Source of the DNA: a virus
Virus record (IMG/VR): IMGVR_UViG_3300019360_000031
Location: 1-29,036 of that record
Strand: one strand, 5' to 3'
Length of the DNA stretch: 29,036 nt
Numbering within the stretch: position 1 is the first letter of the stretch; each line of letters starts with the position of its first letter. Positions 22,800 through 29,036 of the stretch are shown here, in pieces. The position numbers were made by a program, and so were the translations under genes. The notes beneath the pieces were generated by a model. It did not search any database. It had not been told where the DNA came from and saw only the letters and a list, made by a program, of their open reading frames with translations.

Positions 22800-22978
22800 C
22801 GCCGCAATACCTGCTCTTGCTCTGGCACTCCGGAGGTGCAGCACCGCCGATAGCGGTCACGGTCGGCGGCGAGTGGCGTCCGACTGCCCGCGAGATCGAG
22901 TGGCGTCCGCCGGCCCGTGAGACGGCTCTCTCCCCTTCACCGCGTGAGCTGGAATGGAGACCGAAAGATGGCCGCTGA
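22796..22978 (+). CDS. EWRP-repeat microprotein
   Basis: This 60-residue protein has a short hydrophobic N-terminus (PQYLLLLWHSGG) and then four units with a 9-residue period: EWRPTAREI, EWRPPARET, ALSPSPREL and EWRPKDGR. The third unit is diverged. The repeats alternate acidic, aromatic and basic residues and may bind a partner along an extended surface. No family is recognised. It overlaps the previous gene by ATGA and the next by 11 bases, so it belongs to the tail operon. Confidence 0.55.
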   Translation: MTPQYLLLLWHSGGAAPPIAVTVGGEWRPTAREIEWRPPARETALSPSPRELEWRPKDGR

Positions 22979-23258
22979 GCCGCTTGTGAAACGCCCCGGT
23001 GAGACGCGAGTCTACAGCGTCAACTTTGGCTTCCAGCCCGAGATCCGCGACGCCGCCGAGACGCTCTCTGGCCCCACCGTCTCCGCCTCACCCTCCGGCC
23101 TGACGATCTCCGGCACGACCGTCTCGGGCTCCCGTGTTCGCTTCCAGGTCGCGGGCGGTGCCAACGCCGTCGATTACACACTCACCGTCACCGTAAGCAC
23201 CTCCGGCGGCTCGACCCTCGTTGAGGCCGTCACGCTCCAGGTTCGCTCGGGTCCGTAA
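22968..23258 (+). CDS. Small beta-sandwich protein, probable fibre adaptor
   Basis: This 96-residue protein starts at the ATG at 22968 after GAGACCGAAAG. It reads LVKRPGETRVYSVNFGFQPE, then TVSASPSGLTISGTTVSGSR, VRFQVAGGANAVDYTLTVTV and STSGGSTLVEAVTLQV. This is the common phage Ig-like fold with alternating strands and the G-G-x-x-x-x-D-Y-T-L-T-V pattern, seen in small structural proteins that link fibres to the tail. It is coupled to its neighbours: 11 bases overlap before and TAATG after. Confidence 0.72.
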   Translation: MAAEPLVKRPGETRVYSVNFGFQPEIRDAAETLSGPTVSASPSGLTISGTTVSGSRVRFQVAGGANAVDYTLTVTVSTSGGSTLVEAVTLQVRSGP

Positions 23259-23770
23259 TGGCTACCGTCATCCGCACCAAGCTCTCTCCGATCCTCGCCG
23301 CCGTCCGCGACCGGCTCATCACGCGTCTTCGCTTCAACCCGGCCCGCGTGATTGTGTCTCTGCGTCCGGTCACGGAGGCGGAGAACCAGGCCGAGCAGTA
23401 CGTCCTGATTCGTCCCGCCGCTCAGGCCATGAATGAGCCGATCATCAACGGGGCCGGCCGCATCGACGCCCGCACCACACGACGCATCGGTATCTATCTT
23501 CGCACTCGGCTTCTGACCGACGAGCCCTACGACGACGAACGCTGGCTAACGGATGCTAGTTTCGGGCACCTCGACCAGGAGCATGTGATCATCGACGCTC
23601 TGGAGATGTTCCTCCCGACCGACAAGGATGAGAACGCTCTGCTCTACGAGCCGATCCGCCTCCGCCCCTCGCCGCAGCCCGAGAAAGATCCGATCCCAGA
23701 CGGCTGGGGTCAGTCGGGCCTGGAGTTCGACGCTTCCTACGAGCTGGACCTGGACCAAGCCGACCAATGA
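23258..23770 (+). CDS. Tail-completion/terminator-like protein, uncertain
   Basis: This 170-residue alpha/beta protein begins with a helix (LSPILAAVRDRLITRLRFNP), has strands around QYVLIRPAAQ and RTTRRIGIYLRTRLLTDEP, and ends GLEFDASYELDLDQADQ. The order helix, strands, then a long loop with a date-like HLDQEHVIIDALEMFLP helix is reminiscent of tail-terminator or neck proteins, but I cannot assign a family. It is coupled on both sides: TAATG with the previous gene and ATGA with the fibre gene that follows. Confidence 0.6.
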   Translation: MATVIRTKLSPILAAVRDRLITRLRFNPARVIVSLRPVTEAENQAEQYVLIRPAAQAMNEPIINGAGRIDARTTRRIGIYLRTRLLTDEPYDDERWLTDASFGHLDQEHVIIDALEMFLPTDKDENALLYEPIRLRPSPQPEKDPIPDGWGQSGLEFDASYELDLDQADQ

Positions 23771-26118
23771 GCCTCACCTACGCCGGCGTGCCTCTCGGCG
23801 TGCCGACTGCCGAAATCCCCGCCTGGATCGCCGCCCGCCTGCCGCAGGACGACTACGACCACTTCGCCTATCAGCGGTGGCCCGGACGACGCCTGACGTA
23901 TCTCTCCTACGCGAACCGCGACCTCGGCGGGCCCTCGCGGATCAACGCTCTCTGGTGGCCGCGTGACGCGAGCCGCTGGGCCGTCTTTCGCGGCATCTGC
24001 TCGACCCGACAGCTGACGGAGATCCGCCAAGCGTGCTACGGAGCGAGCTACCGGGCCCAGCCGCTCGTGCTGTCGCAGGACGGCCCCACCGGCACCGAAG
24101 TCGCCCGCGTCACGGCGTCCATGTGGATGCTGCCGCCACGACCCCTCTCGGACATCCCAAACGAGAACTGCCTCTGGCTCGTGACGCTGGTCGATGAGCG
24201 ATACTTCTGGTGGCATCGCTCGACCGGCACGCTCTCGATTACCGAAGGCACGACGACCTGGGCCCAGCTCTACGCCGCCCTCGCCTCCGCCGTCAGTGCA
24301 ACACTGACGGCGGAGGCGGTGAACGCGGCCTACCTTAAACCGACCTCGGTCTACGCGTCACAGTATGAGCCGACGCCCCTGCTACTTGACTCGGTCGCGT
24401 ACAACGTCGGCCAGCGGTTCGTCCGGCAGCTCGACGGCACGCACGAGACGCTCGGCCCGGTCGTCTCGAAGCAACGTGTAGCCGACAATCTCATGACAGT
24501 CCGCCGGCTTCTGGCCGGCGGGACTGTCCGGCTCGACCCGCTTCAACCTGACTCCGACACCGCCGGCCAGCTCCCCTCCGCCGTCCAGCTCGTCTTCCCC
24601 CGCACCGACTCCGGAATGCCGGTCACGACGCTCTACGCCGTCACGAAGACGCTCGCGTCGCTGAACCTCGCCGATTTACCGCCAGCGACCACCACGCACT
24701 CGGCCACGAAGACTTTCCGCTGCTCCGCCGTCGCGGCCTTCTCGGGAGGGGCGACGCCGACGAACGACGCCGAGCTGCAAGCCCTCGCTGCCCAATTCGC
24801 CACCGACTGGTATCGTCACGCCGTCGCCCCGCTCGCGGTCAAGTACGTCGGTATCGTGCCTTGGCGGCTGGAGGGCCTGCACGACGCGGTCGAGTGGACC
24901 TACACGCAGGACGAGGTAGCGACGCGGATCTATCGCGGCCCGGTCAACGACGCCCACACTGAGATCCACGTCTCCGGCACGGCCGGCTCGATCACGGTCG
25001 TCACCGATCCGCACAACCTGCTCTCGACCACGCACCCGGACACGGTCCCCAGCTCGCCCGCTCGCGGCTCGATCATTCGCGGTAACGCGACGCCTGCCTG
25101 GGAGCGTTACCCGCTCGGTGCGAACAACGATTATCTCGGTTCGGACGGCAGCGACGTTCTGTATCGCACCCCGTCCGGCGGCGGCCTGGTCCTCGGCACC
25201 GGCCGACAGATCCTCACTTCCGGCACCGCTCTGTCGGGCGGCGGCGACCTTTCCGCGAACCGCACCCTCTCGCTGTCGCAGTCGCCGGCGGGAGCCGCCT
25301 CAGTCGTCGGCGTGACGCGAGCTGTCAACACGCAGTTCTCTCTGACCGGCGGCGGCGATCTCTCCGCCGAGCGGACGCTGAACCTCGTCAACGACGTGGC
25401 GAGTCCGGGTAACTCGAAATACTACGGCACCAACGGCAGCGGTACTCGCGGCTTCTATGACATCGGCTCGGGCGACGGCATGAACGCTCTGCTCGACGGC
25501 GTCAACCACACCGACACGCTCGCCGGCACCGTGGTCCTCGGGGACACGATCCATGGCAATTCGACGCCGAAGTGGGCCCGTCTCGCTGGCACCGTCTCCG
25601 CTCGCCGCCACCACCTGACGCAGACTGGAACCGGGACCATCAGTGCCGCGCCGGCGTGGGTTCCGGCCTTCCGCGTCCTGCATAATGATACAACGCAGTA
25701 CAGCAATCCCGCCGGCGAAACGGACTACTCGACTTACACTCTCCCCGGAGGCACCCTAGCCACCAACGGCGACGGCATCCGCTTCGAGGTAGGCGGTACG
25801 CACTCGCTACTCAACAGCGGCCGGCTCCGTGTGCGTTTCGACGGCGACATTGTCTTCGACAGCGGCATATTCGCTAACGACGCGGACGCCAAGATGTGGA
25901 GCCTGCACGGCCGGATCGTGCGGACCAGCTCAACGGAGATCAAGGCGTCCTTCATCTGGACCTCAACGGTCGATGCGTTGCGAGCCTGGGCTTGGTACGC
26001 GACCGTCACAGCAACCCTCAGCGGAGATGTCGAGATCAAGACGACGGGCGACGACATCGGCACCGGCGACGGTATCACGCAGGAGATGTTTCAGCTCACT
26101 TTCGAGCCCGTTGATTAA
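23767..26118 (+). CDS. Large tail fibre / host-binding protein
   Basis: This 783-residue protein has an N-terminal attachment region of about 420 residues (beta-rich with many Trp, such as RWPGRRLTYLSYANRDLGGP). A shaft carries two copies of the fibre repeat, SGGGDLSANRTLSL and TGGGDLSAERTLNL (from 25231 and 25342). It ends in a beta-rich tip (FRVLHNDTTQYSNPAGETDY, then LRVRFDGDIVFDSGIFANDA) resembling receptor-binding heads. The GGDLSA-RTL repeat is typical of trimeric phage tail fibres. It starts in the previous stop (ATGA). Two long hairpins lie inside the coding sequence, at 24282-24318 and 24495-24528. A weak terminator follows. Confidence 0.8.
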   Translation: MSLTYAGVPLGVPTAEIPAWIAARLPQDDYDHFAYQRWPGRRLTYLSYANRDLGGPSRINALWWPRDASRWAVFRGICSTRQLTEIRQACYGASYRAQPLVLSQDGPTGTEVARVTASMWMLPPRPLSDIPNENCLWLVTLVDERYFWWHRSTGTLSITEGTTTWAQLYAALASAVSATLTAEAVNAAYLKPTSVYASQYEPTPLLLDSVAYNVGQRFVRQLDGTHETLGPVVSKQRVADNLMTVRRLLAGGTVRLDPLQPDSDTAGQLPSAVQLVFPRTDSGMPVTTLYAVTKTLASLNLADLPPATTTHSATKTFRCSAVAAFSGGATPTNDAELQALAAQFATDWYRHAVAPLAVKYVGIVPWRLEGLHDAVEWTYTQDEVATRIYRGPVNDAHTEIHVSGTAGSITVVTDPHNLLSTTHPDTVPSSPARGSIIRGNATPAWERYPLGANNDYLGSDGSDVLYRTPSGGGLVLGTGRQILTSGTALSGGGDLSANRTLSLSQSPAGAASVVGVTRAVNTQFSLTGGGDLSAERTLNLVNDVASPGNSKYYGTNGSGTRGFYDIGSGDGMNALLDGVNHTDTLAGTVVLGDTIHGNSTPKWARLAGTVSARRHHLTQTGTGTISAAPAWVPAFRVLHNDTTQYSNPAGETDYSTYTLPGGTLATNGDGIRFEVGGTHSLLNSGRLRVRFDGDIVFDSGIFANDADAKMWSLHGRIVRTSSTEIKASFIWTSTVDALRAWAWYATVTATLSGDVEIKTTGDDIGTGDGITQEMFQLTFEPVD
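24282..24318 (+). repeat. Intragenic 17-bp perfect hairpin with GCCGTCAG core
   Basis: CGCCTCCGCCGTCAGTG (24282-24298) is exactly complementary to 24302-24318 around the loop CAA. It lies inside the fibre gene, encoding part of ASAVSATLTAEAV. Its core GCCGTCAGTG is shared with the terminator hairpin at 28772-28838. A 17-bp perfect stem in coding sequence is not expected by chance. Confidence 0.8.
24495..24528 (+). repeat. Second intragenic hairpin in the fibre gene
   Basis: GACAGTCCGCCGGC (24495-24508) pairs with GCCGGC-G-GGACTGTC (24514-24528), with one bulged G at 24520 and loop TTCTG. It encodes part of TVRRLLAGGTVR. It lies about 180 bases after the other intragenic hairpin. Confidence 0.7.
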
Positions 26119-26160
26119 CCGCAGACGCTCTTGCGGCTCGCTGCGGTCTTTTGGTACACT
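26118..26160 (+). promoter_or_regulatory. Weak terminator and possible promoter before the lysis genes
   Basis: ACCGCAG (26118-26124) pairs with CTGCGGT (26141-26147) and is followed by CTTTT, a weak terminator for the fibre operon. TTGCGG (26131-26136) and TACACT (26155-26160), 18 bases apart, could be a promoter for the lysis cassette. Both are tentative. Confidence 0.35.
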
Positions 26161-26172
26161 GGAGATAGAGGC

Positions 26173-26346
26173 TTGAAATCTTCGCTTAGCATCGCTGCCG
26201 CTGTTCTCGGCCTGGCCCTCTCGCTCTGGCAGCTCTTCGGTCCCTCCCTCTCGACTCCACCGGAGCAGCCCGAGCCTTCGCGTCCGGCCCCCTCGCCGAC
26301 GCCTCCGCCTCTTCCTCCGCGTCCCCAACCGCCGCCGCGTCCCTGA
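26173..26346 (+). CDS. Small membrane protein with proline-rich tail (lysis-cassette candidate)
   Basis: A TTG at 26173, eight bases after GGAGA, opens a 57-residue frame: MKSSLSIAAAVLGLALSLWQ, one hydrophobic helix or uncleaved signal anchor (residues 4-22), then a nearly pure proline/arginine tail (PSRPAPSPTPPPLPPRPQPP). A single anchor plus Pro-rich periplasmic tail resembles Rz1-like outer spanins in character and pinholins in size, but no lipobox cysteine is present. The position before a secreted peptidase suggests lysis. An ATG at 26131 is in frame but would overlap the terminator and lacks a ribosome binding site. Confidence 0.5.
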   Translation: MKSSLSIAAAVLGLALSLWQLFGPSLSTPPEQPEPSRPAPSPTPPPLPPRPQPPPRP

Positions 26347-26367
26347 CCCTCGAATGACTCGCCGCCC

Positions 26368-26523
26368 GTGCGGTGGCCCCTTCCGCGTCCCACGATTGAC
26401 GTTCGCCTCCCCGACGACATCGCCCGAGCCTGCTACCGGCAGGGCCTGCTCGTCGGCTCGCTTTCAACCGCCTTGGCCTCTGCCGGCCTCGGCCTCTTTC
26501 TTCTCTACCGGAGTCGCCGATGA
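26368..26523 (+). CDS. Small C-terminally anchored membrane protein (lysis-cassette candidate)
   Basis: This 51-residue frame runs from a GTG at 26368 to TGA at 26521-26523. The product reads VRWPLPRPTIDVRLPDDIAR, then CYRQGLLVGSLSTALASAGL, and ends GLFLLYRSRR. The last 27 residues contain one transmembrane helix followed by positive residues. Its stop overlaps the start of the peptidase gene (ATGA at 26520-26523), which supports it as a real coupled gene. A holin or regulator is possible. The start codon is uncertain because no ribosome binding site is visible. Confidence 0.45.
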   Translation: MRWPLPRPTIDVRLPDDIARACYRQGLLVGSLSTALASAGLGLFLLYRSRR

Positions 26524-27866
26524 AACGCTTCCTCGCCGCACCGCTCGCCCTGCTGCTGTTCGCCCTCCCCGCCCTGGCCGAGATCCGCCTCGGCGGCTCC
26601 ATCCACAGCGACGGCACCGAGGTACAGGTCGATCTGGCGTTCGATAGCCAGCAGCGGATCAAGAACATCGGCAGCTACCGCGACGGCCTCGGTATGTGCG
26701 TCATGTCGAGCATCGAGATGTGTGCGAGGTGGGCGAACTTGGAGCAGCTTCGCGGCCTCCGCAACTGGTGTGCCCAGCAGCCCGGCGGAGCGTACCCGGC
26801 GAAGGTGGATCGGCAGTTGAAGGAGTTCTGCTCGGCACGCAAGATCCCGCTGCCCGACTACGTGCAGTACGAAGGCGGCGACCTCGACGTGCTGCGAGCC
26901 GTGCTGAAAACCGGCCGCATGGTCGCGGTGACTTACGCCGGCAGCGACGGCGTCCGCTACTCGCATTCCATCGCCCACATGGTCTGCCTGGTCCACCTGT
27001 GCGACCGCTACGCCGTCATCCTCGACAACAACGGGATCGGCGAGACCGAGCTGCTGTGGATGTCGCCCGACGAATTCCGTATCCGATGGATCGCCAACGG
27101 CGGCGGCTGGGCCGTCTTCTTCGCCGCCAACCCTCCGCCCCCTCCGCCTCGCTCTCTCTCCGCCCCTCCCCGGCTGTCGCGGGCCCCGACCGTCATGCCG
27201 CCCGCCTCCGACCCGCTGCCGTGGCCGGAAGTGACGCCGCTCGAAAACTTCGGCGTCGAGACGCACCAGATCGGCCGCTACGGCTTCGAGACGTTCACCT
27301 CCGCAGGCTACCAGATCAGCCGCGAAGAGGCCCTCGCTGTCCTCGGCCCGCAGCTCACCGACGACAGCCGGCTGCTCCGCCTCACCGCCATCGGTCTGCC
27401 CGACGACACGGCCGCGATCCTCCGCGACCTCGACAAGGCCCCCGAGCTGGCCGAGCTGCGGGGCCGGCTCGTCGTGCAAGCGTATCCTCCGGAACACTGG
27501 TCCCTCCGCTGCGGCTTCTGGACGCAGGGACGGGCGGTCGTCTACGTGCAGCTGCCGGACGGTCGTGTGCTGCACCGTCAGGACGACTACGCCGGGCCAG
27601 AGAACCTCGCCCTCGCTCTGCGGCGTGCCGATCCGAACTACCAGCCGGCCAAGGACCGCGACCTACGGGTGTCGCCGCTCGGCGGCAGCCCGGATCTCGT
27701 CACGGTCGGCGTCTCGGCGTGCGGCGGCGGCTGCCTCGCCGTCATCCTCTGGCGTCTTCTGCCCGTGCTGATCGCCCTGATCCCGAAGAGTCGCTCCAAC
27801 GAAATCGAGACCTTGCTGAAAGAGTTGGTCGAACGCCTGCCGCCTCCCGCCAAACCGCCCGAGTAA
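26520..27866 (+). CDS. Secreted papain-like (C39-type) cysteine peptidase with C-terminal membrane anchor, probable lysin
   Basis: This 448-residue protein starts with a clear signal peptide (MKRFLAAPLALLLFALPALA, cleavage probably after residue 20). Residues about 55-200 look like a papain-fold peptidase: C60 in GLGMCVMSSIEMCARW, H153 in HSIAHMVCLVHLCDRYAVIL and D169/N170 in LDNNGIG. A Pro-rich linker follows (residues about 204-225, PPPPPPRSLSAPP). A second alpha/beta region (about 240-380) follows that, then a Cys-rich hydrophobic helix (about 392-420, VGVSACGGGCLAVILWRLLP). The C-terminus is charged. It is likely exported and anchored, and because it follows two small membrane proteins in coupled order I infer a role in lysis. 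Substrate (cell-wall peptide or protein) is unknown. Confidence 0.68.
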   Translation: MKRFLAAPLALLLFALPALAEIRLGGSIHSDGTEVQVDLAFDSQQRIKNIGSYRDGLGMCVMSSIEMCARWANLEQLRGLRNWCAQQPGGAYPAKVDRQLKEFCSARKIPLPDYVQYEGGDLDVLRAVLKTGRMVAVTYAGSDGVRYSHSIAHMVCLVHLCDRYAVILDNNGIGETELLWMSPDEFRIRWIANGGGWAVFFAANPPPPPPRSLSAPPRLSRAPTVMPPASDPLPWPEVTPLENFGVETHQIGRYGFETFTSAGYQISREEALAVLGPQLTDDSRLLRLTAIGLPDDTAAILRDLDKAPELAELRGRLVVQAYPPEHWSLRCGFWTQGRAVVYVQLPDGRVLHRQDDYAGPENLALALRRADPNYQPAKDRDLRVSPLGGSPDLVTVGVSACGGGCLAVILWRLLPVLIALIPKSRSNEIETLLKELVERLPPPAKPPE

Positions 27867-27871
27867 GCCGC

Positions 27872-28150
27872 GTGTCTGAGCTACAAGCCGCCGGTCGCCC
27901 CTTGCCTGCTCGCCCAACGCGGGTCCTGCCTGGCACCGTCCACAAGATGCGTGTCATGCGGGCCCGTGCCCGGCGGCTCACGCAGCTCTTTCACCCTCTC
28001 GACGCCCATCTCCCTCTCGGCGTCGCACCGCACGAGTCTGGGCCCTCCTTCGCGTCCCCACCGGCGGACGAAAGCCGCTGGCATCAGGATCTGTGCTACC
28101 AGGCATGGCTCGAATACTTCGAGGCCGAAAGGAGCCGACGACGACGATGA
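27872..28150 (+). CDS. Hypothetical protein, coupled to exonuclease
   Basis: From a GTG at 27872 this protein has 92 residues. It reads VSELQAAGRPLPARPTRVLP, then a basic helix (MRVMRARARRLTQLFHPLDA), then WHQDLCYQAWLEYFEAERS. No family is recognised. The frame is open far upstream but those bases belong to the peptidase gene, and the GTG lies five bases after its stop. The stop overlaps the exonuclease start (ATGA at 28147-28150). The basic helix suggests nucleic acid contact, perhaps as partner of the exonuclease. Confidence 0.6.
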   Translation: MSELQAAGRPLPARPTRVLPGTVHKMRVMRARARRLTQLFHPLDAHLPLGVAPHESGPSFASPPADESRWHQDLCYQAWLEYFEAERSRRRR

Positions 28151-28740
28151 AGATTCTGGAGCTGGACCAGAACACCGAGGAGTGGTTGGCCTGGCGGTCA
28201 TGCGGCATCGGAGCGAGCGACGCCGCCAAGCTGGTTAACCGCTCGAAGTACGGCAACCGCGACACGCTCTTCCGCGAGAAGCTCGGCCGGCTCAAGGTCG
28301 AGATGAACGGGGCGATGTGGTGGGGCAAGCAGCGAGAGCCGAAAGCCCGCGAGCTGTACGAACGCCGCACGGGTCTTCGGGTGCGTCCGGTCTGCTGCAT
28401 CCACGACCACTACCCGTTTCTGCGGGCGTCGCTGGACGGCCTGAGCGAGGACAACACACGGGCCATCGAGATCAAATGTCCTCGCTGGGAGCTGCACGCC
28501 GAGGCCCTCGACGGCACGATCCCACGCGACTTCGCGGACCAGATCCAGTACCAGCTGCTCGTCACCGGGCTCGATGACCTCGACTTCGTGAGCTACTCCG
28601 ACGCCAAGCAGTTCACCGGCCGGCGACGCCTCGCGGTCCTGCCGGTCACGCCCGACAAAGCGGTTCAGGAGGAGCTACTCTACGCGGCCGAGACGTTCTG
28701 GTTCGAGCTGCAAGCGGAAGCGAAACGCTGTTCGGCGTGA
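28147..28740 (+). CDS. YqaJ-type recombinase exonuclease (lambda Exo fold)
   Basis: This 197-residue protein has the YqaJ/lambda exonuclease signature: QNTEEWLAWRSCGIGASDAA (residues 8-27), E64 in REPKARELYERRTG, D97 in LRASLDGL, E108-x-K110 in IEIKCP, and DQIQYQLLVTG near residue 135. E64, D97, E108 and K110 form the PD-(D/E)XK metal site. It should resect double-stranded ends from 5' to 3' for phage recombination. A single-strand annealing partner is not seen in this window. It starts in the previous stop (ATGA) and is followed by a very strong hairpin terminator. Confidence 0.85.
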   Translation: MKILELDQNTEEWLAWRSCGIGASDAAKLVNRSKYGNRDTLFREKLGRLKVEMNGAMWWGKQREPKARELYERRTGLRVRPVCCIHDHYPFLRASLDGLSEDNTRAIEIKCPRWELHAEALDGTIPRDFADQIQYQLLVTGLDDLDFVSYSDAKQFTGRRRLAVLPVTPDKAVQEELLYAAETFWFELQAEAKRCSA

Positions 28741-28771
28741 ATCCATATCCCGGTCCCGAAATGTGGGACGG

Positions 28772-28838
28772 GACGCTCGGAAAACGAAGAAGGCCGTCAG
28801 TGAAATTCACTGACGGCCTTCTTCGTTTTCCGAGCGTC
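28772..28838. terminator. 33-bp perfect hairpin with T-tract (bidirectional terminator)
   Basis: The arms 28772-28804 and 28806-28838 are exactly complementary around a single A, and TTTTAT follows on the forward strand. The core GGCCGTCAGTG/CACTGACGGCC also occurs in the hairpins at 19101 and 24282. It ends the forward operon and also the reverse gene that stops at 28844 after frame correction. Confidence 0.9.
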
Positions 28839-28843
28839 TTTTA

Positions 28844-29018
28844 TCAAGCTCCGACAACCTCGAAGCCTTCTTCTCGCGGACGTGCGACTAGATCCCGGCC
28901 AATACGCCTCGATTCGCTCCCGCGACCAGCCTTTCATGTACCGCAGGATCGGTGCCGAGCGTCTACCGACCTCGATGCCGGCGACGAAGTGCGGGGCAGT
29001 GATGCGGAAGAAGATCAC
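28844..29018 (-). pseudogene. Small reverse-strand gene with an apparent +1 frameshift
   Basis: The reverse strand has AAGGG (29030-29026) seven bases before a GTG at 29018. The product reads VIFFRITAPHFVAGIEVGRR, then SAPILRYMKGWSRERIEAY, after which the frame runs WPGSSRTSARRR through the terminator hairpin to 28797. Skipping one T of the TT in TATTGG (reverse strand, near 28898) gives GRDLVARPREEGFEVVGA followed by a TGA at 28846-28844, exactly before the hairpin. That ending is far more plausible. The protein would have about 57 residues and an unknown function. The frame also continues to the window edge, so an upstream start is possible. Confidence 0.5.
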
Positions 29019-29036
29019 GGGATTTCCCTTCAAATC

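Noticed and set aside
26696-27871. Long forward frame upstream of the gene at 27872
   Set aside because: It lies wholly inside the peptidase gene in another frame and encodes an Arg/Pro-rich product typical of a GC-rich shadow frame.
1-29036. CRISPR array, integrase, attachment site or transposase
   Set aside because: No regularly spaced repeats, no tyrosine or serine recombinase motifs and no terminal inverted repeats with a transposase were seen.

Overview
The window is a GC-rich stretch of a tailed bacteriophage genome (order-level: Caudoviricetes) or a prophage. It holds the right end of a replication and nucleotide-metabolism block, then packaging, head, tail and lysis genes. No integrase, repressor, tRNA, rRNA, insertion sequence or CRISPR array is visible. 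The host cannot be read directly. The base composition and the look of several small genes remind me of phages and prophages of Planctomycetota, but that is recall, not proof. The head proteins belong to the Mu-like lineage (gp29/DUF935-type portal, gpI-like scaffold/protease, gp36/DUF1320-like connector).

Layout. 1-2907: 3' end of a family A DNA polymerase, two short related proteins, a dATP/dGTP diphosphohydrolase-type protein, a frameshifted DUF4406 nucleotide-metabolism protein, a metallophosphoesterase and an HNH endonuclease, linked by ATGA overlaps or short gaps. 2914-5039: probable small terminase, a tiny cysteine-rich lipoprotein-like gene and the large terminase. 5040-5351: a small reverse-strand gene and an AT-rich palindromic stretch. 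5352-10027: a very large portal fusion whose C-terminus is separated by an apparent frameshift. 10036-13545: scaffold/protease, decoration protein, a structured leader, major capsid protein and connector. 13558-17433: tail-tube-like protein, tail-assembly chaperones with a textbook -1 frameshift site, a disordered protein where the tape measure is expected, and two tail/virion proteins. 17372-19743: reverse-strand accessory genes (a YbjQ-like protein and a two-gene island) around a carbohydrate-binding-like virion protein. 19834-26118: fibre, adaptor and receptor-binding-type proteins. 26173-27866: a probable lysis cassette of two small membrane proteins and a secreted papain-like cysteine peptidase. 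27872-28740: an unknown protein and a YqaJ-type exonuclease, closed by a 33-bp perfect hairpin. The last gene is on the reverse strand and also looks frameshifted.

The genes work together as a late operon. The terminase packages DNA through the portal into a capsid built on the scaffold/protease. The chaperone pair assembles the tail, the fibre proteins bind the host, and the 26.2-27.9 kb cassette probably opens the cell. The most notable points are the multi-domain portal with ParB-like and other non-portal domains, the canonical frameshift signal at 14422-14473, a recurrent GCCGTCAG-core hairpin found both at gene ends and inside a fibre gene, the unusual lysis module, and at least three places where single-base shifts break otherwise convincing genes.
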